Positions 28,755 to 37,209 are shown, numbered from the stretch's first letter. The stretch: DNA of 64,000 nucleotides from a virus (IMGVR_UViG_3300027763_000034:52156-116155); one strand, 5' to 3'. Numbers and translations: made by a program. The notes: generated by a model from the letters alone, not told the origin.

Positions 28755-28820
28755 TAATTTATCTCCAATATCTATTGTTGGGTGGATTATTGTCCTATAG
28801 GTATATTATACTATATTGGC

Positions 28821-29402
28821 TTACTGTGGGTCGTAATGAGAAAGTGGGTGCCTGTAAGCATATGTTTGGGTCATATATCTATTCCCGCTGACTACTGGAA
28901 GAACGCCGTGTACAAATGAACTTGGAAATATTAAAACTGAGTTGGCTTTAGGCTTAATGATTAGCCCTGAATCTTCATATGGAAACTCAATATGACCGCC
29001 TTCAAAATCATCATTTATGTAATAAATTATTGTAATTTTTGGACGAACCTCTTCACCATTTTCCTTCACATAGCTATAAGCATCTTCATGTGCAGTCATA
29101 AAGGAGCCAGGCTGATATTCTCTAACTAGCCATCGGCCAGAGCCAAGCCTATCTGGTGTCATCCACGTAAACATTTCTTCAGAATATTTTGCCAAGCACT
29201 CAGCAAATATATTTAATATATCTTCATAATGGTCTTCTGTTTTGTTGATCCAAGTAGATCTTCCAATTAATGTGCTTCCGCCACCATCATTGTTATAGGT
29301 TTTCCAGTCTTTAAGCAGTATGTTATCAAGCAACTCTTGGTTTTTATCAAAAACGTTTTCAAATACCCAAACGGCATCAGACTTTTTTACTAAATCAAAC
29401 AT
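28821..29402 (-). CDS. 2OG-Fe(II) oxygenase (P4H-like)
   Basis: 193 residues. His105-x-Asp107 (TAHEDAYSY), DDFEGGHIEF, KPKANSVLIFPSSFVHG with His165, and Arg175. N-terminus (KSDAVWVFENVF) resembles that of 28092 (LADKVWYFKNAV), pointing to duplication. Confidence 0.85.
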   Translation of the reverse strand: MFDLVKKSDAVWVFENVFDKNQELLDNILLKDWKTYNNDGGGSTLIGRSTWINKTEDHYEDILNIFAECLAKYSEEMFTWMTPDRLGSGRWLVREYQPGSFMTAHEDAYSYVKENGEEVRPKITIIYYINDDFEGGHIEFPYEDSGLIIKPKANSVLIFPSSFVHGVLPVVSGNRYMTQTYAYRHPLSHYDPQ

Positions 29403-29538
29403 TGTTTTTTTGATCCGATCCGACTAATTTAATCATCTTTGTACATCTTGTACAGATATTATACTCTGCTTTGGTAAAGGGACAAAGCCCAGCATAAATA
29501 GTTTTATGCTTTAAAATAAGACAAAGTATTTTTTTCAT
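29395..29538 (-). CDS. 47-residue Cys-containing protein, leaderless
   Basis: MKKILCLILKHKTIYAGLCPFTKAEYNICTRCTK: four Cys that could bind zinc. TATATT ends 6 nt before the ATG. Overlaps the start of the oxygenase at 29402. Confidence 0.55.
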   Translation of the reverse strand: MKKILCLILKHKTIYAGLCPFTKAEYNICTRCTKMIKLVGSDQKNNV

Positions 29539-29577
29539 AAGTTAAATATACTATAACTTAAATTTATTGTCAATAGG

Positions 29578-29694
29578 CTATGAGCTGTAGTAGTTAACCA
29601 TATGCTTTTTGCATACTGATATAAAAATTGCACCTAATTGATCCCAGTAGGCACCATTTTCTTCACAATAATAACATTTATCTTTCTTTTCCAT
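29578..29694 (-). CDS. 38-residue zinc-ribbon protein
   Basis: MEKKDKCYYCEENGAYW...SVCKKHMV: Cys-x2-Cys and Cys-x2-His. The frame is open further upstream, but AGGTGAC just before 29694 marks this start. Confidence 0.55.
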   Translation of the reverse strand: MEKKDKCYYCEENGAYWDQLGAIFISVCKKHMVNYYSS

Positions 29695-29716
29695 AGTGTC
29701 ACCTACCTTTATAACA

Positions 29717-29950
29717 TTATACATCATTTTCGCCTTTATTGTATTTATCTTTAAGTCTAAGCCATCTACCATATTTATTTGGCACCGTTGCACCTATGTA
29801 CTCTTGACCAGTCTCTAAATCTATTAACAACCATTTTCCAGGAGCCTTCGTGTGTATCGTCAGGTTAACTGCGCTTGAAAACTCTTCTACTTCTGCACCT
29901 TGATATACCCTAGGCAAAAATGTGTAAACATTATTTAAAAGCTTTCTCAT
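29717..29950 (-). CDS. 77-residue hypothetical protein
   Basis: PGKWLLIDLETGQEYIGATVPNKYGRWLRLKDKY suggests a small beta fold. TAATG overlap with the upstream peptide. No family recognised. Confidence 0.6.
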   Translation of the reverse strand: MRKLLNNVYTFLPRVYQGAEVEEFSSAVNLTIHTKAPGKWLLIDLETGQEYIGATVPNKYGRWLRLKDKYNKGENDV

Positions 29951-30039
29951 TAAATAATACCACTATCTTCAACAGCATCAACAGCATCATCAATAGTTCT
30001 TGTATGCTCTGAAGTACAGCTACCACATGACATACACAT
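29950..30039 (-). CDS. 29-residue Cys-rich peptide
   Basis: MCMSCGSCTSEHTRTIDDAV: three Cys at the N-terminus, acidic end. Coding is suggested by exact end-to-end packing with both neighbours. Confidence 0.45.
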   Translation of the reverse strand: MCMSCGSCTSEHTRTIDDAVDAVEDSGII

Positions 30040-30438
30040 TTATTTTACACTATCTATCTTTAAATATTTTGCAGCCATTTTGGCAGACAAATTAAAATCA
30101 TCATTTTTATTATATACTAAATCTAAAATTGAGGGCATAGTAAATTCTGGATCATATTCATGATGGGAGACCTCTTGATCGCCAATCATAATCACTTTAT
30201 CATAATTACCAAAGTATTTACTAACTGATTCGTTGGGGCTGTACAGGTCAACTATAATGTGTTTATTATATTTAGACATGTAGGAAACAAGATCTTTTGC
30301 TAGCTGGTGTTGCTTTATAGCATCATCTTCACCAAAGATTGACTCTATTTTTAGATAGATACCATTTACTTCTTTTGCTAAAGCTTTTGCAAACTCGGTT
30401 CTTCTTGCCTCTTTAAATCCAATGACTTTGATTATCAT
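30040..30438 (-). CDS. APS-kinase-like protein with a lost P-loop
   Basis: 132 residues. The opening MIIKVIGFKEARRTEFAKALAKEVNGIYLK lines up with the start of the kinase at 43864 (MIIQIIGLPGSGKTELAKALKERINAIHLN), but the GLPGSGKT loop has become GFKEARRT, so ATP binding is unlikely. HIIVDLYSPNESVSKYFG matches VIVDFVCPTELTRSAFG of the intact copy. It is a diverged, probably non-catalytic duplicate lacking the C-terminal nucleotidyltransferase domain. Confidence 0.65.
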   Translation of the reverse strand: MIIKVIGFKEARRTEFAKALAKEVNGIYLKIESIFGEDDAIKQHQLAKDLVSYMSKYNKHIIVDLYSPNESVSKYFGNYDKVIMIGDQEVSHHEYDPEFTMPSILDLVYNKNDDFNLSAKMAAKYLKIDSVK

Positions 30439-30444
30439 TTAAAT

Positions 30445-30648
30445 CTAAACCTTTTTTCTGCCACTTTTCTTAGGCTGCCTAGGTATTAGGCTGGTCTCTC
30501 TGCGTATCCCATGTTTATTTGTATCAATCTTAACGCCCTGCCTTGGATATTTTTTTGGAGTCGTCGTGCTTGTAACAGCACCAGCAGGCGCACCAGCGTT
30601 AGCTGGTGGCACCGTGCCAGTACCATCTTCTTTTTTAAAATTGCTCAT
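30445..30648 (-). CDS. 67-residue basic, Pro/Ala-rich protein
   Basis: A disordered Ala/Gly/Thr-rich N-terminal half and a basic end (RQPKKSGRKKV). No family recognised. Confidence 0.55.
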   Translation of the reverse strand: MSNFKKEDGTGTVPPANAGAPAGAVTSTTTPKKYPRQGVKIDTNKHGIRRETSLIPRQPKKSGRKKV

Positions 30649-30650
30649 AA

Positions 30651-30821
30651 TTACATATTTACAATCAAATTGTCTGATTCATCTGCACCAGAAATGGGAA
30701 GAGATCCAGAAGATCCTTCTTGGTTTAATCCAGAATTTCCTTGTGATGAAAAATCTTTAATGTTAACTGAGGTTGCACCCAGAGTGCTTCCTAGTGTCTC
30801 ACATCCACATTCATAACACAT
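30651..30821 (-). CDS. 56-residue hypothetical protein
   Basis: MCYECGCETLGSTLG... then a Ser/Gly-rich stretch. CxxCxC at the N-terminus. One-base overlap with the upstream gene. Confidence 0.5.
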   Translation of the reverse strand: MCYECGCETLGSTLGATSVNIKDFSSQGNSGLNQEGSSGSLPISGADESDNLIVNM

Positions 30822-30991
30822 TAGTTGCAGTTCTCACAATCTTTAACTACACAATCAGCATCGCCTCTTGTGTCTCTTGTGCATTCTGCTCCACGATTAA
30901 CTGGTGCAACAACCGCAACTGGTTTAATTGCTTCTGCTACTGCTGCTTCAATTGAAGGGGCAGTTATTTCTTCTTTATCAAATAGACCCAT
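30821..30991 (-). CDS. 56-residue hypothetical protein
   Basis: MGLFDKEEITAPSIEAAVAE... with C-terminal CTRDTRGDADCVVKDCENC. Packed end to end with its neighbours; low-complexity Ala/Val centre. Confidence 0.5.
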   Translation of the reverse strand: MGLFDKEEITAPSIEAAVAEAIKPVAVVAPVNRGAECTRDTRGDADCVVKDCENCN

Positions 30992-30993
30992 TT

Positions 30994-31143
30994 TTACTTT
31001 GGGCCTTGTGCTGATGCTTGGTTAGAAACATCTGAAGCTGGAAATGCGGCTGCTGGTGCCTCTGTGTAATTTTCTGTTGCCCATGGTGATGATCCTGCTG
31101 GCTTTGTTTCGTTAAATCCTTTTAAATCTTTTCCGTCTGACAT
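30994..31143 (-). CDS. 49-residue hypothetical protein
   Basis: MSDGKDLKGFNETKPAGSSP..., Ala/Ser-rich and probably disordered. AGGAGTACAAC precedes the ATG. Confidence 0.5.
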   Translation of the reverse strand: MSDGKDLKGFNETKPAGSSPWATENYTEAPAAAFPASDVSNQASAQGPK

Positions 31144-31217
31144 GTTGTACTCCTATAGGTTATTTATTTAAGCGGGACTAGTAATCCGCTCATACCTATA
31201 TTATAGCATTTAGTTGA

Positions 31218-31340
31218 TTAGGATCTAAAGTTTTGATGCCAGCACTCGTCGCAGACCTTTGTGGTTCCGCCTGCTTTAAGGGCTATTCTAGTTGCCTTAT
31301 TGGGGCAATCTGTTAAATATTCGCATTTATTGGTAGACAT
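31218..31340 (-). CDS. 40-residue zinc-binding protein
   Basis: KCEYLTDCPNKATRIALKAGGTTKVCDEC: Cys pairs at zinc-ribbon spacing. One-base overlap (TAATG) with the upstream gene. Confidence 0.55.
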   Translation of the reverse strand: MSTNKCEYLTDCPNKATRIALKAGGTTKVCDECWHQNFRS

Positions 31341-31477
31341 TATTTAATATTTTTTTTAACAATACCTTGCTTGTATGGGCCCAGATCGGCTTTAATCGAC
31401 CCATCTTTTCTTAATCTAACAATTCTTCCATCTTTAATTTGAGTGTCATTAAATGCTGTTGATTTTCTTTTTGCCAT
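31340..31477 (-). CDS. 45-residue basic protein
   Basis: MAKRKSTAFNDTQIKDGRIVRLRKDGSI... basic, small. TAATG overlaps at both ends. Confidence 0.5.
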   Translation of the reverse strand: MAKRKSTAFNDTQIKDGRIVRLRKDGSIKADLGPYKQGIVKKNIK

Positions 31478-31695
31478 TACTTAATCTTACCGCCAAACTT
31501 TGACCACGCTCTTTCATGTAAGAAATACCCAAGCATTTCGCATGCGCTGTAAATAATTGCAAAAGTACCAGCATACTCCCAATGAGCTTCGCCAGTAATA
31601 GCCTTTTCAAAAAAATAGACTAATGTACCAACAAAACAAATGTGAACAACTGGCCAAGTAATTGACTTGTATAAACTTCTTTTATTGGACTCCAT
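31477..31695 (-). CDS. DUF2061 membrane protein
   Basis: 72 residues. SLYKSITWPVVHICFVGTLVYFF...YLFHERAWSKFG-like layout (KSITW motif, two membrane segments, HERAW end) is the DUF2061 pattern. A paralogue is at 43595-43804, in both cases beside an LLM flavin monooxygenase. It overlaps the monooxygenase by 14 nt. Function unknown. Confidence 0.8.
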   Translation of the reverse strand: MESNKRSLYKSITWPVVHICFVGTLVYFFEKAITGEAHWEYAGTFAIIYSACEMLGYFLHERAWSKFGGKIK

Positions 31696-32467
31696 TTTGT
31701 TCCTCCATCATTTCTCTAATTGTATCATGGATACGATTTATGTTGTTATCCATAGGGTGCCCATGAATTAAAATATCTGTAACTCCTATGCCTTCTAAAT
31801 ACCTAATCTTTGACTTAAAATTTTCTTTTGTACCATATATATATTTAGATATTTCATGTATATTAAGGTTATTAGTATGAAATTCTTCAGCCTCCTCCTC
31901 GGTATTTGTTATTATGGCTCCAAGACAAACCATCTGCTTACCATCAGTATACTCTCTAGCAGCTAGGTACTTGTCTACCATTGCCAATGGGGTTGCTTGA
32001 TATTTATTTGCAAGATCTATTGTTTTTTTTGAATGACCGCCCATTACAATATCAACTGCTGGATTCATTTTAACAAATTTTGACATCCATCTATCTGTAT
32101 ATTCAATTCTTTTATCGTTAGAATCTACTAAATCAGATATGTCTACAAGATCTTCTATGCTAGTCTCTTCTGGATGAACGTCGCCAGAAACGATATTCAG
32201 CATTATTTTGTTTGGCATCATGGTATTTATAGTTTTGCATATCATAGACAAATACTCTGGGCTTATAGAGTATGTTCTAAATGCAAGCATATACTTAATC
32301 TTTTGTTTTTTGGACATAACACGAACTGCTTTTGTTAAAAAGTCTTCTTCTTTTGAATGGTATACAAACAAAACTGAATCGTATTGGCACTCTTCTAGTT
32401 TTTCTGACAATCTGAACAGGTAGTCCACAGAGTTATTGTCATTTCTATGCATCCAATGGAATTTCAT
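31682..32467 (-). CDS. LLM-type flavin-dependent monooxygenase
   Basis: 261 residues. MKFHWMHRNDNNSVDYLFRLSEKLEECQYDSVLFVYHSKEEDFLTKA and YSISPEYLSMICKTINTMMPNKIMLNIVSG follow the bacterial luciferase-like TIM barrel, closest in layout to alkanesulfonate monooxygenase-type enzymes, which use reduced flavin. A paralogue lies at 44622-45368. The ATG at 32467 (AAAGGATATTG upstream) is preferred over the TTG at 32470. Substrate unknown. Confidence 0.8.
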   Translation of the reverse strand: MKFHWMHRNDNNSVDYLFRLSEKLEECQYDSVLFVYHSKEEDFLTKAVRVMSKKQKIKYMLAFRTYSISPEYLSMICKTINTMMPNKIMLNIVSGDVHPEETSIEDLVDISDLVDSNDKRIEYTDRWMSKFVKMNPAVDIVMGGHSKKTIDLANKYQATPLAMVDKYLAAREYTDGKQMVCLGAIITNTEEEAEEFHTNNLNIHEISKYIYGTKENFKSKIRYLEGIGVTDILIHGHPMDNNINRIHDTIREMMEEQNGVQ

Positions 32468-32508
32468 CAATATCCTTTATTTAAAAACAATTCTATCATT
32501 TATATGGT

Positions 32509-32538
32509 AAAGGGGCAAGACCTGAGTCTTGCCCCTTT
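32509..32538. terminator. bidirectional rho-independent terminator
   Basis: AAAGGGGCAAGAC pairs perfectly over 13 bp with GTCTTGCCCCTTT around a 4-nt loop; A and T tracts flank it on both sides. It separates the secreted protein gene from the monooxygenase. Confidence 0.9.
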
Positions 32539-32548
32539 AATAGAAGAT

Positions 32549-33565
32549 TTACTTCTTTAGTGCAACCTTAGCCTTTGGATTCTTTGCGTTCCACTTCTTA
32601 GCAAGAGCATTATACTCTGCAATATAAGTGGCCTTAGCAAGATCTGCTGCTGCCTTATCTGTAGCAAGCTTTGTTGCTGCATCGGCAAGTGCCTTATCTG
32701 CTGCAACCTTGTCTGCTGCACGTCCAGCTTTTTCTGCTGCAAGTGCTGCATTAGCAACTGCTAGTTCTGAGTTCTTTGCTGCAAGTTCCCCTGCAAGATC
32801 ACGAACTGCTACTGTTGCAACTACAGAACCTACTGGTGCTGCAAGGCCTGTTACGGCTGTTGCTACTGTTGCGTATGCTGTAACTACAACTGAACCTGAA
32901 GCAGGAAGTGTAACTGTCTGCTCCTTAGTTCCAAGTGTTGCTACTGCTGTATCTGTTGTAAGCGCTGTTGCAGTTGCTGCACCATTTGAGCTTACTAAAG
33001 TATTAATTGTTGCTCCACCCTTTAAGTTTCCAAATACATCGTATCCTGATACCTTAAGTGTTGCAATTGTTCCTGCTGCTCCAGATGCTGGTGCGGTTAG
33101 GGTAATTGAGTTCAAAGCACCTGCGGTACCTTGTACGTAGTATGTAGTTGTGTTTCCACCAACAGTAACTAATACTGTTCCTACTGTAGTAGTTTTAGTA
33201 TATACATAAAACTCTGCTGTTGTTCCTGTTCCAACATTAATTGTTAGAGCAGATGATCCGCTTGATGCGGTTACTGGTGCACTTGCTGTTGCTAGTGCTG
33301 GAACAATAGTTGCATTTGTTGCAACTGCTGATACTGCTGTTCCTGTATCTACAGAAGTAATAGCAATCTTTAATGCATCTGCTGCATCTACGCTATTGTC
33401 TGCTGGTACTGGAAGTGCTACAGGAGCTGTTGCTACTGTGCCACCCGTTGCTGCAGAACCCGCAACTGTTAGAGTTGTGGTTGCCGCATTTGCTGCTGGC
33501 GATACTAGCATTGTGCTAGTCAGGGCTGCAGCGATGATTAGCGATACTTTCTTAAATGAGTTCAT
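32549..33565 (-). CDS. secreted Ala/Thr/Val-rich surface protein
   Basis: 338 residues. Signal peptide MNSFKKVSLIIAAALTSTMLVSPAANA, then beta-rich Thr/Val/Gly sequence with Ig-like repeats (PASGAAGTIATLKVSGYDVFGN), then an Ala/Lys coiled coil (about 265-315) and a basic end (WNAKNPKAKVALKK). It resembles secreted proteins of low-GC actinobacteria, suggesting host-derived or virion-surface function. It has a strong terminator and its own AAGGAGAATAAA ribosome site, so it is probably expressed alone. Confidence 0.7.
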   Translation of the reverse strand: MNSFKKVSLIIAAALTSTMLVSPAANAATTTLTVAGSAATGGTVATAPVALPVPADNSVDAADALKIAITSVDTGTAVSAVATNATIVPALATASAPVTASSGSSALTINVGTGTTAEFYVYTKTTTVGTVLVTVGGNTTTYYVQGTAGALNSITLTAPASGAAGTIATLKVSGYDVFGNLKGGATINTLVSSNGAATATALTTDTAVATLGTKEQTVTLPASGSVVVTAYATVATAVTGLAAPVGSVVATVAVRDLAGELAAKNSELAVANAALAAEKAGRAADKVAADKALADAATKLATDKAAADLAKATYIAEYNALAKKWNAKNPKAKVALKK

Positions 33566-33612
33566 TTAATTTATTCTCCTTATTTCTTCTATTTCTTATA
33601 TGAAACAGAAAG

Positions 33613-33813
33613 TTAGTGTAATTCATGTATCTTTACATGAAACGAACAGGGATCTCCGCCCTCTTCCCATTCTTGCATTTCTTCATCTGACATTGGTGGA
33701 CCATCATGTGTATCACAAAATACATCTGATACCCACCCACGATCATAACCATTCTTAAGCCATATTTCAAACTCTAAATGATTATTATCTTTTGAATCAA
33801 ATTCTATATCCAT
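33613..33813 (-). CDS. 66-residue acidic protein
   Basis: MDIEFDSKDNNHLEFEIWLK..., acidic with His at the C-terminus. Overlaps the thioredoxin stop by 10 nt. No family recognised. Confidence 0.6.
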   Translation of the reverse strand: MDIEFDSKDNNHLEFEIWLKNGYDRGWVSDVFCDTHDGPPMSDEEMQEWEEGGDPCSFHVKIHELH

Positions 33814-34106
33814 TCGGAAATCTCTTCTAGAATTAAGTGCTTAGGCTTTGCCCCAATAATAGTTTTAACTGGTCTGCCTGACTTAAATAGTACCATATAA
33901 GGTATAGAGGTTACAGAGTATTCTACTGGTTTAATGGGATTTTCATCAATATTAATTTTACCAACCCACAGCCCACGTTCATTTGATATCTCATCTAATA
34001 TTGGAGATACCTTTTTGCATGGTCCGCACCAAGGTGCCCAAAAGTCGATAAGAACTAAATCATGAGAATCTAGGACTCTATCAAAACTTTCATCTGTAAC
34101 TATCAA
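33804..34106 (-). CDS. thioredoxin
   Basis: 100 residues. WCGPC active site at Cys27/Cys30, preceded by LVLIDFWAP, and the cis-proline block SIPYMVLF. Full thioredoxin fold. Likely donor for the class II ribonucleotide reductase, the glutathione peroxidase and peroxiredoxin of this phage. Confidence 0.95.
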   Translation of the reverse strand: MIVTDESFDRVLDSHDLVLIDFWAPWCGPCKKVSPILDEISNERGLWVGKINIDENPIKPVEYSVTSIPYMVLFKSGRPVKTIIGAKPKHLILEEISEWI

Positions 34107-34107
34107 C

Positions 34108-34317
34108 TTACTCTCCTTTTAATTCATCCGCCGCTTTATTAAATTTATTCATAAATGTTTGGATCACCCAAACTGCGGTTTCCCCTGCATTGACAGACAT
34201 TGCTTTTGAAGCTTCTTCAGTTCTGTCCTCGATAGCAAGGGCGTTGTACCATTTCTGGTACAACTCCTCACCAATCTCTTTAATAATTTCTTCAAGTACA
34301 GTTAACTTGTTATCCAT
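34108..34317 (-). CDS. 69-residue helical hypothetical protein
   Basis: All-helical, EEIIKEIGEELYQKWYNALAIEDRTEEASKAM. Overlaps the protease stop by 8 nt and abuts thioredoxin. No family recognised. Confidence 0.6.
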   Translation of the reverse strand: MDNKLTVLEEIIKEIGEELYQKWYNALAIEDRTEEASKAMSVNAGETAVWVIQTFMNKFNKAADELKGE

Positions 34318-35449
34318 TAAGTCTTGCTAACTGTGTTGCTTTTAATGCTGCAAGCTTATCCGCTGCTGCCTTTATGGCAAGATCGTAATCTGCTTGTGCC
34401 TTTGCAATTTGTGCATTAACATCTGCCTGCAATGCTAATTTTGCTGCTGCTTTATCTGCAGCAATTTGCTCAGGTGTTGGGCCTGTTGGTGCTGTTGTAG
34501 CAACAGGAACCATATTATATGCAATTGCTGCATCAATATTAATTAATTTTTTGAATGTTCCTTGTCTTCCAATTGTAGAAGATGTTGTCGAACGCAAAGC
34601 CATAAGCAATTGATTGTATGTATAAGAAGGCTTTGCTGCCTTTAGCTTAATCCATTGTGCTCCTGCAACTTGAATTGCAGCAGATGATCCCGAAATATTT
34701 TTTGAAACATTTCCTGGACCAGCAATTGTAAAGAATCCTGGCGCAAAGAAATCAAGTTTTTGGGTATCGTTATTGCTTGATGTTGAAATTTCGTTCTGTT
34801 GGTCAACATAACCAACTGAAATTGACTCATCTAAACATGCTGGCCAGTCAATTCTTAGGTAGTCACGGCCATTTCCTGAAGGAAAGAATGTCGGAATACC
34901 AATATCAATAAGGTCTTTAATAGACTGCTGCGTTGTTGGTGTCTTTGGACAATAATCTGTTCCCGCTGCTCCTAAATTATGCATGCCTTGCGACATAGTT
35001 ACTGCTTGAATATTATATTTTGATGCATTATTTTTTACCCAATTAAGTGCATTATAAACAGACCCTTCACCAGCATTTTGACGTAAGCCAGTTGATGTAT
35101 TTCCAATAATTTTAATAAATACAATATTTACATTTGGGTTAGTTGCTAAAAATACGGAAGTCATGAATGTGCCATGATCAAAACCACTTTGCGTAATAAG
35201 GTTTGCTGGCATTGATGCTGCACCCTTGCCCTCCATAAATGACTGACCATTAGGGCATGTTGTCCATTCTAGAATACAAACTTCTTGAACAATTTTACCT
35301 TGAAAGGCTGGAAGAGAAGTGTCAATTGCTGTATCTAAAATAGCAATTGCTGGTGTTGAATCAATACGATTCTGTAGTCCCGCTGCATGAGCGGTTGTAG
35401 GTACTGCTAGTGTGATTGCGATTAACGCAGCTATTAGTTTTTTATTCAT
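34310..35449 (-). CDS. secreted subtilisin-like serine protease
   Basis: 379 residues. Signal peptide (MNKKLIAALIAITLAVPTTAHA), then S8-type triad: Asp39 (AIAILDTAID), His92 (FDHGTFMTS), Ser256 in ISGSSAAIQVAG, with oxyanion Asn in FFPSGNGRD. Only Gly-Ser-Ser-Ala replaces the usual Gly-Thr-Ser-Met. The last 60 residues are an Ala/Lys coiled coil. It would act outside the cytoplasm, on host surface proteins or on phage proteins. No classical pro-peptide is obvious. TAGAAT lies 6 nt before the ATG. Confidence 0.85.
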   Translation of the reverse strand: MNKKLIAALIAITLAVPTTAHAAGLQNRIDSTPAIAILDTAIDTSLPAFQGKIVQEVCILEWTTCPNGQSFMEGKGAASMPANLITQSGFDHGTFMTSVFLATNPNVNIVFIKIIGNTSTGLRQNAGEGSVYNALNWVKNNASKYNIQAVTMSQGMHNLGAAGTDYCPKTPTTQQSIKDLIDIGIPTFFPSGNGRDYLRIDWPACLDESISVGYVDQQNEISTSSNNDTQKLDFFAPGFFTIAGPGNVSKNISGSSAAIQVAGAQWIKLKAAKPSYTYNQLLMALRSTTSSTIGRQGTFKKLINIDAAIAYNMVPVATTAPTGPTPEQIAADKAAAKLALQADVNAQIAKAQADYDLAIKAAADKLAALKATQLARLNG

Positions 35450-35479
35450 AGCTTAATTCTACTAAATAATAGCAGGATG

Positions 35480-35677
35480 TCAAGGGGTATCTTTAAGGTT
35501 TGGGTACCATTTCCCAGCGTCTAGGCTGGATTGAAGAAAATCTACCGCTACTGGTTCTTCTATAACCATCTTTTGCGATTCCATTAGGTCATTTACATAA
35601 CCTATAAGTAGTTCAAGGGTCATTTCCATTTGAGTTACTTTAAGATCAAGATCTTTAAGCTTTTTGTTTCTAATCAT
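35480..35677 (-). CDS. 65-residue coiled-coil protein
   Basis: MIRNKKLKDLDLKVTQMEMTLELLIGYVNDL: likely coiled coil, followed by an acidic end. ATGA overlap with the upstream gene. Confidence 0.6.
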   Translation of the reverse strand: MIRNKKLKDLDLKVTQMEMTLELLIGYVNDLMESQKMVIEEPVAVDFLQSSLDAGKWYPNLKDTP

Positions 35678-36030
35678 TCCATTGTCTCTCTATCCAGTAG
35701 GGTTGGTGCTGTTGCCATACTTCCGCAGTTGGCACATTCCATATCAAGAAAATATGTTGCTATTTCAAATTGATCGAAGATAACTTTTACGTTCCAGATG
35801 TTGCATCCACAAGGACATAAGTGTGTCGGAGTTCCTCTTAAGTCTATTGCATGATCATAATTTTCTGGTCTTAGATCATCTATGCTTAAAGGGTATTGTC
35901 TTTTTTGTGATTGTTCTTCAAGTTCTTCTAACTTGTTTATGTAGTAAATTCCAAGACTATACCTAGACCTAAACCATTTCACGAAAGAAATAATGGAAAA
36001 AGCTATAAGGATAGATACAATAGTCTTCAT
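35674..36030 (-). CDS. membrane-anchored zinc-ribbon protein, leaderless
   Basis: 118 residues: N-terminal hydrophobic segment (TIVSILIAFSIISFVKWF), helical linker, then HLCPCGCN...MECANCGSM, a zinc ribbon. TATAAT ends 6 nt before the ATG. Confidence 0.65.
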   Translation of the reverse strand: MKTIVSILIAFSIISFVKWFRSRYSLGIYYINKLEELEEQSQKRQYPLSIDDLRPENYDHAIDLRGTPTHLCPCGCNIWNVKVIFDQFEIATYFLDMECANCGSMATAPTLLDRETME

Positions 36031-36044
36031 GTATCAATTATACA

Positions 36045-36602
36045 CTAAACTTGGATGTATGTATAGGGTGCCGCTACGCTCATATTAAACTCTGTTGCGG
36101 CTTCTAAAGCTGCTTTTAAACGTACTTTAGGGTTTTGCTGCTTCTTTGTTGCATGTAAGGCTCCTAGGGCTATCATTCCACCACTGCCCTCCGCCATATA
36201 GTTAACTATGTTTTCACCAACGTGAAAGTCTTCATCTACCGTAAAGAGTCTACCGCAAATTCCAACTATAAAAATTCCACCTGTATCTTCTTCTGAAGCA
36301 GATCCAACACTTCCATATCCATGATCTTTGAATGCTTGTTTAACAGAATCAATAAACTTAGTTCTCATGAACTTGTCTAAGCCTGAGTTAGTTTTAGTTG
36401 GAGTGTATTTTGGAGGAGTCCACATGTATTGAAGGATCTGCCCCATGCGAAATGAGTCTGTAAATGCAATTCCGTATTGACCATTTTTAAAAACTTTTGG
36501 TTCTTTTCTAGACAGTATCCAGCCCGTTTTATCATCTGAAGCGGCATGGTCCGATCCCATATATACGATACCATTTTGGGCGATTGCTACTATACAAGTC
36601 AT
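36045..36602 (-). CDS. proteasome beta-like Ntn hydrolase, leaderless
   Basis: 185 residues. MTCIVAIAQNGIVYMGSDHAAS is the first strand-loop of the N-terminal-nucleophile family: removal of Met would expose Thr2, and Asp18 of the GSD block is the usual partner. EGSGGMIALGAL and the helix KVRLKAALEAATEFN match the 20S proteasome/HslV layout. Phage members of this group are known but their substrate is not. TATACT ends 6 nt before the ATG. Relevance to the host Pup-proteasome is speculation. Confidence 0.75.
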   Translation of the reverse strand: MTCIVAIAQNGIVYMGSDHAASDDKTGWILSRKEPKVFKNGQYGIAFTDSFRMGQILQYMWTPPKYTPTKTNSGLDKFMRTKFIDSVKQAFKDHGYGSVGSASEEDTGGIFIVGICGRLFTVDEDFHVGENIVNYMAEGSGGMIALGALHATKKQQNPKVRLKAALEAATEFNMSVAAPYTYIQV

Positions 36603-36634
36603 ATTATTAGTATACTATTTTTATTTTTGTAGGG

Positions 36635-36943
36635 CTAGTCCTCATCGGAATGAATTTCTATATGAGTTAATTTAAGCAAAGTTCCCTCTAATTCAGCCTT
36701 GACCCGAATCAATTCCTGAAGGGCTTCATAGTACTTATCTTTCCATTCATTTAAATCTTTTTCTAATTGGTACAATTTAATCTGAAGGTCCTTGATTTCT
36801 AATAAAAGCTTATCGTGGGCTTTTTCTGCCAGACGCTCTATTTTTTCCTTTTTAGATCTTCTGGCGCTAAATTGCGCTGTAAGCAGACCGCTGATAGCTG
36901 CTGCAAAGAGAGTTATTATTATCTCAGTTAGGGGAATATTCAT
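36635..36943 (-). CDS. membrane-anchored coiled-coil protein
   Basis: 102 residues: N-terminal membrane segment (LTEIIITLFAAAISGLLTAQF) followed by a long coiled coil (EKIERLAEKAHDKLLLEIKDLQIKL). Layout resembles a Rz/spanin-like or scaffold protein. TATAAT lies 9 nt before the ATG. Confidence 0.6.
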   Translation of the reverse strand: MNIPLTEIIITLFAAAISGLLTAQFSARRSKKEKIERLAEKAHDKLLLEIKDLQIKLYQLEKDLNEWKDKYYEALQELIRVKAELEGTLLKLTHIEIHSDED

Positions 36944-36972
36944 TATATGAATATTATACCGTAATATCTATA

Positions 36973-37209
36973 TTAAATTAATAATTCAGAAGCCGTTATG
37001 TCTGGACCAGCGTATTTCTTTTTAGAAATAAACTCTTTTACATGATCTGATCCGTATTGTCTTCCTGCCAATATTACAGTCCATCTTGGCTCAAATTTAT
37101 TGTCTGAGCATGTCTTGCATAGCAACAAATTAATTGGAAGTATTACTGATTTCTTTAATGATAATTCATTTTTGCTCTTATTACAAGAATAACATAGCAC
37201 TTTATCCAT
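36973..37209 (-). CDS. 78-residue zinc-ribbon phage protein
   Basis: CYSCNKSKNELSLKKS...LLCKTCSDNKFEPRWTVILAGRQYG has paired CxxC motifs followed by a conserved-looking basic/aromatic tail. Resembles a family frequent in actinobacteriophages, function unknown. Confidence 0.65.
   Translation of the reverse strand: MDKVLCYSCNKSKNELSLKKSVILPINLLLCKTCSDNKFEPRWTVILAGRQYGSDHVKEFISKKKYAGPDITASELLI

Noticed and set aside
32628-33140. Ala/Ser-rich plus-strand frame
   Set aside because: Reverse-strand image of the Ala/Thr-rich secreted protein.
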